Of a DNA stretch of 64,000 bases, positions 43,101-54,041 are shown one piece after another. The notes beneath the pieces are model-generated. The model had not been told where the DNA came from and ran no database searches. It saw only the letters and a program-made list of their open reading frames with translations. The stretch comes from Schizophyllum amplum. Taxonomy: Eukaryota > Basidiomycota > Agaricomycetes > Agaricales > Schizophyllaceae. Made by a program: the position numbers and the translations under genes. Numbering within the stretch: the stretch's first letter is position 1; each line of letters opens with the position of its first letter. The stretch covers positions 248,001-312,000 of the forward strand of contig VDMD01000019.1 of NCBI GenBank assembly GCA_007026445.1. The letters are read 5' to 3'.

Positions 43101-46100
43101 AGCTTCGTCGACCCCTCCTGGGCGTTCGCCATGGGCTGGAACTACGTGTTCTCGTGGGTGGTCACGTTGCCGTTGGAGATTACGGTGAGTTTTGGGGTTT
43201 GGGGGAGCAGGGGGGTTAAGGGTGTGGGTTTGGTTAAGGAGGTGAAGGGTTTGGGTTTGGGCTAGGCGTCTTGTCGTCTTTTTTTTTTTTCAGAGTGGGC
43301 TAGGCGGGTGGGCTAGGCGGGTGGGTTAAGGAGATGGGAGATGGGGATTGGGTTTGGGTTGTTGTCTGCCGGACGCGCGTTGTTGTCATTGTCCCCTTGT
43401 CGTCCCCGTTTCGTCCCTGTCGCCCGCCTCTTCCGCCGCAGCCTTCCACCGCCCTCTTCCCCGCCTCCCAGGTCGCAGCCGTCCTCTTGTTTTCGTCCGA
43501 ACCGTGCTCTTGTTTTCGTCCGAATCGTCGTCCCACTTTGTCGTCCCTTACTAACCACCTCCCCTCCCCTTCCCCTCTCTCATCCCCAAACCCCCCCCCC
43601 TCCCTACACCTTCACTAACCACCCCCCAAACCCTTCCCCAATTCCCCTCTTCCTCCCCCCCTCCCCCTCCACCCCTCACCCCTCTCCTCGCCCCTTTCCC
43701 CCCTCCCCAAACCCCTACCCTCCGCCCCTCCTTATCCCCCTCACCCCTCCTCCCACTGATATTAACGCTAACACACCTTTGCCCACTGATATCAACACTA
43801 ACTAACTAACACCTCTCCCCACCCCACCCCACCCACCCCCCACCCACCCTCCCAGGTCGCCGTCACCACGGTCAACTACTGGCCCAACAGCGTGCCCGTC
43901 GCGGGCTGGATTACGATCTTTTGGGTGGTTATTAGTGAGTTTTTTGTTTGTTTGGTTTTTTGGGGGTTGGGGAGAGGGGAGAAGGGGGTGGTGTGTCAGG
44001 CCGTGGTTCTCCGTGTCCGGTCGTGGTTCTCGTGTCCATGCCCGTTGCCTTCGCCAATCTGGCGTCTATCATTGCCTCCCTCATCTCGCTAACGCCCCTT
44101 CCCCTTCCCCTTCCCCTTCCCCTTTACTTCCCCCCCCCCCCCCTTCACCCCTCCCCTCGCCCCCTAACCGCTCGCTAACACCCACCTGAACTAACTCCTC
44201 TCTCTCACGCTCGCTACCTCTCTCCCTTTTCTCTTTGAACTAAATTATAACCCACCTGAACTAACCAACCTCTGCCAAATTTCGGCTCACCAACCCTGCC
44301 CAGTCCTCCTCTCCATCCTCGGCACCCTCGGGTTCGCGGAGGAGGAGTTCTGGTCCTCGTGCCTCAAGCTGCTGGTGATCGTGATGTTTATATTTATTGG
44401 GATGTGAGTGGGGAGTGGATTTTTTTATTTTTTGTTTATAAGTGGGGGGGAGAGGGATGTGTGAAGTGGGATGTTTGGTTGGATGGGTGGCGTCTTCCTT
44501 CCCCTCCCTCCCCCCCCCATCCGTCCCCTCCCTCCCTCCCTCCCACCCCCTCCCCCCTCCTTTCCCTTCCCCTCCTTCACCCATAAAAAACTCGTACCAA
44601 ACGCTCGGCTAACGCCTTCCCCCCCACCCCCTCTCACCAAACGCTCGGCTAACCCCCACCCTCACCTCCTCTACCCCCTTACCCTCTACCCCCACCCCGC
44701 CTTCCCCTTTGCCTCCAATTACCCAACGCTAACACCCCCCCCTCCCCCTAGCATCTGCATCTGCGGCGGCGGCCCCGCGTCGGGCGAGTTCGGGCACTAC
44801 GTGGGCGGGAGCACGTGGCAGGATCCGGGGGGTGAGTGTGTGTTCGGGGGGTTTGGAGAGAGAGAGTGGTTGGTGGTGGTTGGGAAGAGGGTGGTTTTTG
44901 GGTGGGTTGTTGGGAGAGAGTGGTGGTTTTGGGTTATTTGGGTTTTTTGTGGTGGAGAGAGAGCGGGTGTTGGGTGGTGGAGAGAGTGGTGGTTTTTGAG
45001 AGGGTGGTTGGGTTGTTGAGGGAGGGTGGTGGTTGGGAGAGAGGGCGTCTCTGGCGGCACGAGGTGGCACGATCGGCGGGAGGATGGCGCGCTGTGAAAG
45101 ACGGCGCGAGGCGGTACGGATGGCGGCTGCTCGCGCCCCTCACGGTGACGGCGTCAATTCTTGTTCACGCTGACGGCGTCAATTTGTGTTCACGCTGCCG
45201 CTGACGGCGTCTGCTGACGCTGACGGCGCCAGCTGACGCTGACGGCGCCGGTTGACACGGACGGCGCCGGTTGACACGGACGGCGGCAGCTGACACGGAC
45301 GGCGCCAGCTGACTCGGACGGCGCGAGGCGGTACGGACGGCGGCGCTGGCTGACGCTGACGGCGCCTGCTGACGCTGACGGCGTTTGCTGACACTGACGA
45401 CGGCGCTGGCTGACACGGGCGGCGCCAGCTGACACGGACGGCGCCAGCTGACGCTGACGGCGTCTTTTGCGTGTCGACGGTGTCTTTTGCATGTCGATGG
45501 CGCCGGTTGACGCTGACGGCGCCGGTTGACGTGGACGCTGACGGCTGACACGGATGGCGGCTGCTCGCGCGTGTCGACGGCTGCTCGCGCGTGTCGACGG
45601 CGTCGGTTGACGCTGACGGCGCGGCTGACGCTGACGGCGCGGCTGACGCGGTTGGTGTCTGCTGACGCGGTCGGTGTCTGTTGTGACCGCACTTGATTTC
45701 GAGCCCGCACCTGCTTTCGAGACCGCACCCGATACGTCGAGAGACGAAAGGACGCTGACCACCCCTTCTTCCCCTCCACCCACACAGCCTTCGCGAACGG
45801 CTTCAAGGGCGTGTGTAGCGTGTTTGTGACGGGTGAGTTCGTCGCGTCCTTGTTTATTTCTTCGTCGCTTTCTTGTCCCCCTGCCTTTACGCGTTTCCGC
45901 ATTTCCGCGTTTACGCCTTTTCATTGCCCTTCCCGCCTCCCTTCCTGCCCTTTCCCCATCTCCATCCTCCTCATCCCCTCCACCTAACACATAACATTTA
46001 AACTCTTTACTAACACCCCCCCCCCCCTCTCCCCCCAATCCCTCGCACCACTCTCCCCTCCCCAACGCCCTTCCCTTCCCGTCCATCCCCCCCTTTTTTC

Positions 46101-49100
46101 TCTCCCAATTAACACGCCCGCCTCCCCTCCCCTCCCCTTAACAACCCATACTAACCACCCCACCCCCCTAACCCAGCCGCCTTCGCCTTCGCCGGCACCG
46201 AACTCGTCGGGCTCGCGGCGAGCGAGACGCCGGACCCGCGCGCGGTGATGCCGGGCGCGGTGAAGGGGACGTTTTGGAGGATTGTGAGTTTTTTTTCTTC
46301 TTTTTTTTCCTTTTTTGAGGGCGGGCTTTGGTTTGGGTTGAGGGCGGGCTTTGGTTGAGGGCGGGCTTTGGTTGAGAAGGCCGAGAGAGAAGAGAGAGGG
46401 CGAAGGTGGGGTGGAGAGGCGGAGGCGGAGGCGGAGTGGGGGAGGGTGAAGGGGAGAGGGTTTGTGGTTGAGGGTGGGTGGGGTTTTGAGTGGAGAGAGA
46501 AGAGAGAGGGTTGGGGAGGTGGTGGTTGAGGAGGGGGTGGGCGAAGGTGGAGGCAGGGGGGTTTGTGGGCGAGCGGGGGGCGCGTAAGCGGAGGAAGGGG
46601 GGAAAGGCGGGATCGGAGGGAAAGGCGCACGGCGGTGAGGGCGGAGGGAAAGGCGGGAAGGGGGCCAGGGGGAGAAGGAGAGAGAGCCAGAACGCTAACG
46701 CCCACCTCCCCTCTAGATCCTCGTCTTCGTCGTCTCGCTCACGATCGTGGGCTTGATGGTCCCGTACGACGATGATCGGCTGTTGAATGGGTGCGTGTGT
46801 TGAGGGGTTTATTTTTTGGTTTTATGGGAGGTCTCTTCCGTTTTGGTTTCGACGGGTTCTTTCGTTTTGGGTTCGACGGGTTCTTTCGTTTTGGTTTCGA
46901 CGGGTTCTTTCGTTTTGGTTTTATTTGAGGTCTCTTTCGTTTTGGGTTCGACATGTTCTTTCGTTTTGTTTCGACTGTACCGCACTCTCGCGTCTCTCGA
47001 CTGTACCGCGCTCGTGTCTCTCGACCGTACCGCACTCTCGTGTATTTCACCTGTATTTCTTTTGCGTCTCTCGACTGTACCGCGCTCTCGCGTCTCTCGA
47101 CTGTACCGCGCTCTCGCGTCCCGTAGCTGCATCGCGCTCTCGCCCTTCCATCTACCGTCCTCACGAACCCATCTACCGTCCTCGCGAACCCATTTACCGT
47201 CCTCGCGACCCCATCTACCGTCCTCACGAACCCATCTAACGTACTCGCCGCTCCCTGCTAACCAACCCCTCTTCCCCCTAGCTCCGGCTCCGCCGCCTCG
47301 CCGTTCGTCATCGCGCTCGTGCGCGCGAATATCTCGGGAGTGGATCGTGAGTAGTGCTGCGCCCCGTCGTTCATCCCTCTCTATCCCTCCCCCGGCCCTC
47401 CTCCATATCCCTCTCCCCCTCCCCTCCTTCTCCCCTCCCCTCTCCAGGCCCTCCTCCATATCCCTCCCCCGGCCCTCCTCCATATCCCTCCCTCGCTTCT
47501 CCCTTTTTGTAAACGCCCCCTCCGCGCCCGCTCCCTTCCTCCTTTCCCCCTCCCCCGCTCTATGCTCCCCCCTCTCCCCTCCCCTCTCTCCCACTCTGCG
47601 CTCACTAACTGACCCTCCCCCTAAACTAATCGCCCGCTAACTATCTTATAACGGGAACAAAAACTAACCCACCCCCCTCCCCACCCGCTTACTAACCCCC
47701 CTACCCCACTCTACGCTCGCTAACCGCTCCCTCCCACTCTACGCTCGCTAATCGCTCCCCCCCCCCCCCCCCCCCCCCCCCCCCACACAGACCTCCTCAA
47801 CGCCGTCATCTGCATCTCCGTCCTCTCCGTCGGCCTCTCGTGCGTGTACGCGGGGTCCCGGACGCTGACGGCGCTCGCGGAGACGGGGTATGCGCCGAAG
47901 ATCTTTACGTATGGTGAGTGTTAGGTTTTGAGAGTTGAGGAAGAAAGAGGGTTTTGTTGAGGAAGGAGGGAGAGGGAGAGGGATAGGGAGACGGGGAGGG
48001 GGAGGGGGAGGGAGAGGGGAGAAGGGGGAGGGAGTCGCCGATGGTCGCTGATGGAGGGAGTCGCCGACGGTCGCTGATGGAGGGAGTCGCCGACGGTCGC
48101 TGTGAATGTGTTGCCAACGTCTGAACCCCATCCTGCTGCCGCTCGCTAACCCACTCCCTGACCCTTCCCGTCTACCGCTGACCTCTCCCCTTCCCCTCTC
48201 CCTTTCCTCTACCACTTTCACTCGCTAACCCGCTCGATGACCCCCTCCTGCCCTTCCCTCTACCACTTTCGCTCGCCAACCCTCTACCCTTTGCTAACCC
48301 ACGCCCTCTCCCACAGTCGACAAATCCTCCCGCCCGCTCTGGTCCGTCGTCCTCATCCTCGCGTTCGGCGCGATCGCGTACGTGAACGTGGGCAGTGAGG
48401 GGGATACGGTGTGTGAGTGGGCTTTGGTCCTTTTGCGTTTTCGGATTGTTTTTGTTCGGTGTGTTTTTGTTTTTGTGGTGGAGAGGGGAGGGGTACGGAG
48501 GGGAGGGGGACAGAGGGGAGGGGGACAGAGGGGAGGGGGACGGAGGGGACGTTGGGTGCTTGGCGGCCGGTGCTCGTTTCGTCGTGGTGCTAGGCGGTGC
48601 TTTGTCGTGGTGCTAGGCGGTGCTTTGTCGTGGCGCTTGGTGTTATTTCGTTTCGTGGTGGAGCTTGGGTTGTGGAGTTTGGGGTTTGTTCGGATTGGAG
48701 CTTGGTGGTGGTGCTTTGCGATGACGCCAACCCTTTTGCTACGGCGCTGAACCATTTGTTGACTCTACCCACCCGCTCGCGCTACCCACTCGGCCGCGTC
48801 GTCATCGTTACTCACTCGCTGACGCTCTCCTCAGTCGACTGGCTCCTCGCGCTCTCGGGGCTCTCTACCCTCTTCACCTGGTTGTCGATCTGCGTTTGCC
48901 AGTGAGTTTTCGTTCACCCCCTCCCTTATCCTCTCCCCTCCACCGTCCCTTACCCTCTCTCCCCTCTCACCCTTACTCACTCATCCCTCTCTCCCCACCC
49001 ACTCACCCACTCACTCACTCACTCTCTCACCTCCCACCCTCCACCACCCCCACTAACCCACCCCACACAGCATCCGCTTCCGCGCGGCCTGGAAAGCGCA

Positions 49101-50725
49101 GGGCCACTCGCTCGAGGAGCTCCCCTTCCGCGCGCTCGGCGGCGCCTGGGGGTCCTGGTTCGGCGCGACGCTGATCGTGCTGGTGTTGATTGCGCAGTTT
49201 TATATTGTGAGTTGGTTTTTTTTGTGAGTTTTGGGGGGATTATGAGTGGGTTTATCGGGGTTTGTTTGGGGATTGTTTGTTATGAGTAGGGGATTGTTTC
49301 GTTATGTGTGGGGCTCGGGGGTTTGGCGCTGGGAGAGTGGGGGTTGGAGAGTGGGAGACGCGGCTGGCGGTGGTGGACGCGGCTGGCGGTGGTGGACGCG
49401 GCTGGCATTTCGGGACGCGGGTGACGCGGCTATCACTCGGCTTGGAAGAGTCGCCTCACGGCGGGTCGCGCGTCCTAGTGCAATAAAGGCTAACGCTGCG
49501 CAATGGAGGCTGGCGCCGGGCACTGGAGGCTGGCGCCGGGCACTGGAGGCTGGCGCCGGGCACTGGAGGCTAGCGCTGTGCACTGGAGGCTGGCGCTGTG
49601 TCATGGAGGCTGGCGCTGTGGACTGGACGCTAACGCTGCGCAATGGAGGCTAACGCTGTGCATTGGATCCTATAATTGACATCCCTTTCCAGGCTGTCTG
49701 GCCCATCGGCGGCATGTCTGACAACGGGCAGGAGGTCGCGGAGAACTTCTTCCAGGTGTACATGGCCATGCCGATCGTGCTGTGAGTCGTGCTTCTGCGT
49801 CTGCTCACCGTCTATGAGCCTGCAGCTGCACGGCGTGCATGAGCCTGCAGCTGCACGGCGTGCATGAGCCTGCAGCTGCACGGCGTGCATGAGCCTGCGC
49901 GGCGCATCGTACATATACATGCGCCGGCGCATCGTACATGAACATGCGTCGGCGCATCGTACATGAACATGTGTCGGCGCATCGTCTATGGACATGCGTC
50001 GGCGCATCGTACATGGACATGCGTCGGCGCATCGTCCATGAATATGCTGCGTTAGCGCTTCATTCACGAGCATGCATCGGCGCTTCATCTACGAACTAAT
50101 CATCTATGGACATGCATATCCGGAGTAGACCAATGCTAACCCCACCTACAGCGCCTTCTGGATCGGCGGGTACGCGTGGAAGCGGGAGCGCCCGAGGCGG
50201 GCGAGCGAGATTGATTTGGACGTGAGTGGTGATGCTTTGATATACGGGTTTCGTTTGTTCTCTTCATGGTGCTACTTGTTACGTGCGGTGCCTCCTTTGT
50301 TGCGCGCAGTGGCTTCTCTGCTTCGCGCAGTGGCTCCTTCGTTGCGCGTGGTGGCCCCTCTGCTATACGGGATGCATCCTCGGCTAGGCGCGGTGGCTTC
50401 TCTGCCACGCGTGGTTCTCCCCCGTCCTCCTTTCTCAGCTTCGTTCTCTGCCACGGCGAATGCTCCGCCGACGTCGTTCTACGATCACTCGCCCACGCCT
50501 CTTCACGCGTACTCACCTGACGTCGCTTTCCGTGCACTCGTCCGACGTCGCTTCACGCATACTCACCCGCCGTCGCTTCACGCATACTCACCCGACGTAT
50601 ACTCACCCACCACCCAGACCGGCCGCAAGTCCTTCTTCACCGTCGAGGAGATGCGCGCGTACAGGGCGGAGCGCGCCAACGCGCCGCTGCACGTGCGTGT
50701 TTGGAGGACGCTGTTCAGTAATTAG
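40144..50725 (+). CDS. Amino acid permease (AAT family), copy 1, with expanded introns
   Basis: A plasma-membrane H+/amino acid symporter of the AAT/APC family. Exons: 40144-40236, 40565-40643, 40930-40988, 41276-41378, 41729-41829, 42073-42134, 43103-43184, 43856-43934, 44304-44403, 44752-44831, 45788-45832, 46177-46283, 46717-46790, 47282-47346, 47791-47913, 48317-48412, 48835-48901, 49071-49206, 49693-49781, 50152-50221 and 50618-50725. All 20 joins keep frame; the product has 605 residues, normal for the family with about 12 membrane helices. Motifs: [42 protein letters not shown] and GFAEEEFW. Introns total 8,764 bp, several of 350-970 bp, mostly C-rich or minisatellite DNA. The copy 2 paralogue lies 3.3 kb downstream on the same strand. 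Substrate range cannot be told. Confidence 0.92.
41975..42060. repeat. Branch-point-bearing repeat in intron 5 of permease copy 1
   Basis: Four copies of about 20 bp, AAACAAATGCTGACGACC. Each contains GCTGAC; the last one is followed directly by ACGTCCCCACCCAG, the used acceptor at 42072. Confidence 0.85.
42135..43102. repeat. C-rich 968-bp intron 6 of permease copy 1 with many CTAAC motifs
   Basis: Almost the whole intron is C/T/A-rich with very few G. Tracts of 10-19 C occur (the longest at about 42529-42547). Dozens of CTAAC or CTCGCTAAC motifs are scattered through it. The homologous intron in copy 2 is 54 bp. Confidence 0.85.
45130..45680. repeat. GCTGACGCTGACGGCGCC minisatellite in intron 10 of permease copy 1
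   Basis: About 550 bp of degenerate 17-21 bp units around TGACGCTGACGGCG and TGACACGGACGGCG. Most units contain CTGAC. The intron (44832-45787) is 956 bp, against 81 bp in copy 2. Confidence 0.85.
46830..47240. repeat. Three consecutive minisatellites in intron 13 of permease copy 1
   Basis: First about six copies of a 24-bp TTTTGGTTTCGACGGGTTC unit, then about five copies of TCTCGACTGTACCGCGCTC, then five copies of CATCTACCGTCCTCGCGAAC. The units are unrelated to each other. Confidence 0.8.
47757..47784. repeat. Run of 28 cytosines directly before a 3' splice site
   Basis: The run ends six bases before exon 15 (C28 then ACACAG), in the place of the usual mixed polypyrimidine tract of intron 14 in permease copy 1. 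Confidence 0.9.
48030..48112. repeat. Short minisatellite in intron 15 of permease copy 1
   Basis: About 3.5 copies of a 22-24 bp unit around GGAGTCGCCGACGGTCGCTG. Confidence 0.8.
49490..49665. repeat. Minisatellite in intron 18 of permease copy 1
   Basis: Eight copies of a 23-bp unit, CACTGGAGGCTGGCGCCGGG and variants such as GAGGCTAACGCTGTGCA. The right-hand variants contain CTAAC and lie just upstream of the used acceptor at 49692. Confidence 0.85.
49805..50045. repeat. Two minisatellites in intron 19 of permease copy 1
   Basis: Four copies of a 25-bp unit (GAGCCTGCAGCTGCACGGCG), then six copies of a 25-bp unit (GCGTCGGCGCATCGTACATG). Confidence 0.85.
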
Positions 50726-51190
50726 GCTGGGTGTGTGGAGAGTAGGCGGGGTGAGGAGGGGTGAGGGAGAAAGTAGGCTGGGTGTGTGACTAGGCTGGGT
50801 GTGTGGAGAGTAGGCGGTGGTGGCGGACGCTGTTGTTCACTGGGGAGGGGTGGGGAGTGCGAGAAGCAGGGAGAGGGCGAGACGGGGAGAGACGCACGAA
50901 CTAATTTTGATTGATACTTTGAACTTATCTATCGCCCTATGGCGTCTATTATCTAATTCATGTTGTTGCTCAACTCACATGCATGGCAGTGGGCTGACAT
51001 GATCGTATATGTACGCGAGTCAGAGGTTTTGCTGCGTCACAACACGTTGCGACGGTCAACTTAGGACCAGGATTGCGCACTGAATAATAGTTGCTCCGCG
51101 CATTCGAGAGACGGTCCGGCTAATGGAGTATTCTGCCGACCACGCCAAGTCTCAAGCCGAGTTGCAAGTCCAATTTATAGTCTACAGATA
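50726..51190. other. Intergenic region between convergent genes
   Basis: Short duplication of GGCTGGGTGTGTGGAGAGTA at about 50730-50815. Otherwise nothing is seen; it should hold the 3' ends of permease copy 1 and of the ankyrin gene. Confidence 0.5.
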
Positions 51191-51983
51191 CTATTCTGTC
51201 TCCGGCACGAGCAATAGCCTTACCTCTTCCAAATCTTGCTCCCCGCTGGAATCCGCCAGGCATCGTAAAACGAGGTCGTAGGGTGTCTTCCCCTTGTGGT
51301 CTCGAATACTGGTACTTGCCCCCGAGCTGAGAAGCAGACGAACGAGTTCATGACGGCCCCTGCAGGCAGCATAGTGTAGCGCGGTCTGGCCATAGTTGTC
51401 CTGCGCATCGATATCTGATATGTTGCTCAGCAGTGCATCATCACCCACTTGGCGGACGTACTACCTTGGCTATTGACACTGGACGAGTTGTCGCCTTTTC
51501 TCGCATCCAGAAGGAGGCGCATGATGTCCCCGTCCGGATCATGGGTGATCGTTGTAGAGTGGTGGAGTGGCGTGCGACCATTGTCATCGCGGACGTTCGT
51601 TTTCGCGCCTGCCTGGAGAAGTATGCGCACCACGTCCTTACGCCCTTCCCTCCTGAAGTGGACTCCCCCGGCGCTCAGTATATTATCCTTGGAGTTCAGA
51701 TGGGACGTGATTGCAAAGCATAGAGGACCGAACCCGACGATGTGACCGATGTTTAGAATGCGGCGCCTGGCAGCGCGAGCTTGACCTTCGTATCGCGCTC
51801 GTACTTCACGATGGCCTCCTTCCATAGTGTTTCGACTGAGTCGTGCGGCGCAGGCTCCTGGGGCGGATCGACTGCAGAATCTGGCGGAGCGGATACGGTT
51901 TCCGACAAGACGGCCTGCACGCTCGGCGCGACAGAAGCAGAGGGAGAAGGGGGCGATGACGACGAGCCTGGTGGATAGGACAT
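51191..51983 (-). CDS. Small ankyrin-repeat protein
   Basis: A protein-interaction scaffold. A three-exon model, 51983-51786, 51687-51465 and 51414-51191 (introns of 98 and 50 bp), keeps frame for 214 residues. The first exon encodes a Ser/Pro/Ala-rich N-terminus followed by ETLWKEAIVKYERDTK. The second and third carry about three ankyrin repeats: GRKDVVRILLQAGAKTNVRD, then DDNGRTPLHH, then NYGQTALHYAACRGRHELV and RDHKGKTPYDLVL. The second intron is well defined (GTAGTA to TATCAG); the first, with a weak GTCAAG donor, is less certain. It lies between the two permeases in the opposite orientation. Partner unknown. Confidence 0.7.
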
Positions 51984-54041
51984 CGTCGCCGAGGGTTGAG
52001 GTCAATGTTGTGGTCAGAGGAGAGATGGACTCAACAGCATGAGGCCTCACGGCTACCGCGTGCTCTCGGGCTGTGCCATAGCCCTGCGGCACAGCACGGG
52101 CGATAGAGCGGCCTCGAAAAATAAACGGCTTGCTTTTCACACATTCATATAGGACGGTGACCTTCCGGACGATCAGCTAAGGTTAGACGCGCGGACACGT
52201 CTGCCTTGCAGACTAGCCACGCAAACTTTCGGATGGTTCGGAGTGGTATCTTCGTCCCATATCACAGCCTGTTCATTGTATAATCTGCCGATAAGTACGA
52301 ATTGTACAACAGGTAATTGAACATCAATATCAAAAGGCCCGGTCTGCAACAGTGGGCGGGACCTCATGAGCATCGACGGGACTGGTAGCAGGAGAACAGA
52401 TTGTAACTCACCTCATCCGTCGTACCGTAAGGATTGACAAAACATCCCCTTTAGAATCATCGTTGCGGTTGAGACCAAGTTCAACTGGTCAAGTCGATGT
52501 TGGACGATCGGAGACCGGGAGTCGGGCCTGTTCTCCGGACCTGCCCTCAAGTATGTCCGTCGTCAATCCGTCGTCGCCTGCAGAGAGCTCCCGAGTCCCC
52601 AGGAGCTCCCTCAACGCAACTTCGACCTGCCCTCCTTCTTGCTTCATCCTGATAGGAAAATCATAGTTTGCTCTTGACTACCATAACGCGTCTGTTCTGG
52701 GTCACCGAACGTATTACGGTTCAGCTAGAACTTCTCCTTGCTTTCACGATTTCCCATATTCTCTGCGCGCAGCTTTCTGACAAGTCGTCTGCAAATGATC
52801 GTCCTCTAGAAGCTTGGTGTCCGTCTTCAGAGGTTGTTGGAGGTTAGAATCAGCAGCCTTCAGGGCAAGGAGCGTGGATGTGTACGATCGTTGAAGCTGT
52901 GGGACCATCACCGCGCGACAACTTACGACGGCGTCAACAGTGTAGCGATGGGCACGACAGCCTCGGTGCGTTGTCTTCTGCATTCCTGCCCTTCCGAGCT
53001 CCTGTCTGAACTTCTTCTCTTCGAAGGACCCGCAAGGCGGCTTGATGCTGTGTTGACCACCGATCATCTACTATCCCCCATAGCGCGCACGACACCGATC
53101 GACCAGGGCCGCTGTTCACACCACCAGAGCGCGATGCTCGTCGCTCGACGTCAATACCTCAACTGCTGCTCAGAGACCACGGCCGGCCAGTCGATGCGCA
53201 AGGTTTCCAATCCTCGTCACGTCCGAAATCGCCGCCGTGACACATCTTCCCGCTTGTCGGTGAGCAATGTCACTGTCCACATCCACATCGTAAGCTAACC
53301 TGTGTATGGCAGCCTTCCCTGGTAGGAACTCGCGCATATATGCCGCCGTCAACGGGAAAGAGAACCCGGGATTGCGTCTGGGCTGGGTGTGCGTGCGTGT
53401 CGATCCTTTGAAGATCGCCGTCTTTCTCATTGTGACTAGCAGATCCCTTCAACTTCGTCGAACAAATGGCAGCCATCCACCAGACATCCATATCCCAACT
53501 CCCGGTCGCGAAAAAAACACCCTACTCAAACTCATCTCTCCGCCCTATCAATGACTTCCAGCGCCGCGCTTGCACATCGTGACCTTGCCCGAGCATTCCC
53601 TCGAAGTGCTACCGAAATCGCATACCACCACAGACGCCCTCACGACCGGCGGCTACATGGTCCCGGTCATCCTTGCTTGTCGGCGATAATCGGATCGTGG
53701 GCCGAAACATCGAACGCCTCCATCCATCGACTGTCGACGACCGCACAATGCTAAGCTCCGTCGATGGATCAAGCGCCATGGTGTCTGCTATCGAGGAACC
53801 TCTATGCCCAAGCCTTCATTTCACTATACACTCCTCGCCAAGGTCGACCTGTACCGCTGGGCAGGGCGTACGATAAGCCCCGACGCTGTCATCCGCCCCT
53901 CTCGCCAAGCCTCACACCCAATCAGCATCGTGCCAACTATCATCTGCACATGCTATCCCAGCGCCAGCAAGCCTTGGCTCGCTCACAAAACGCAGCAGCC
54001 GGCGACAGTGTCGCCCCCTGCTTCCCACCCCACTCTCCATC
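51984..54041. other. Intergenic region with possible minus-strand exons
   Basis: Coding-like minus-strand pieces occur at 52173-52343 and about 52750-52910, annotated separately or noted below. The 53.3-54.04 kb part is the upstream region of permease copy 2. Confidence 0.4.
52173..52343 (-). CDS. Possible last exon of an unrecognised gene
   Basis: A 57-codon segment opens after a good acceptor (CTGTTGCAG) and reads TGPFDIDVQLPVVQFVLIGR and LYNEQAVIWDEDTT to a stop. A preceding exon ending in NPYGTTDE before GTGAGT would join in phase 0. Further upstream, at about 52750-52910, the minus strand reads QRSYTSTLLALKAADSNLQQ and LEDDHLQTTCQKAARREYG, which is coding-like and helical. Joins between these pieces were not resolved and no family is recognised. 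Confidence 0.3.
   Translation of the reverse strand, partial: TGPFDIDVQLPVVQFVLIGRLYNEQAVIWDEDTTPNHPKVCVASLQGRRVRASNLS

Noticed and set aside
42135..43102. CCCTAACCC motifs resembling telomeric DNA inside permease intron 6
   Set aside because: The motifs are not in regular hexamer tandem; they follow from CTAAC motifs embedded in C tracts.
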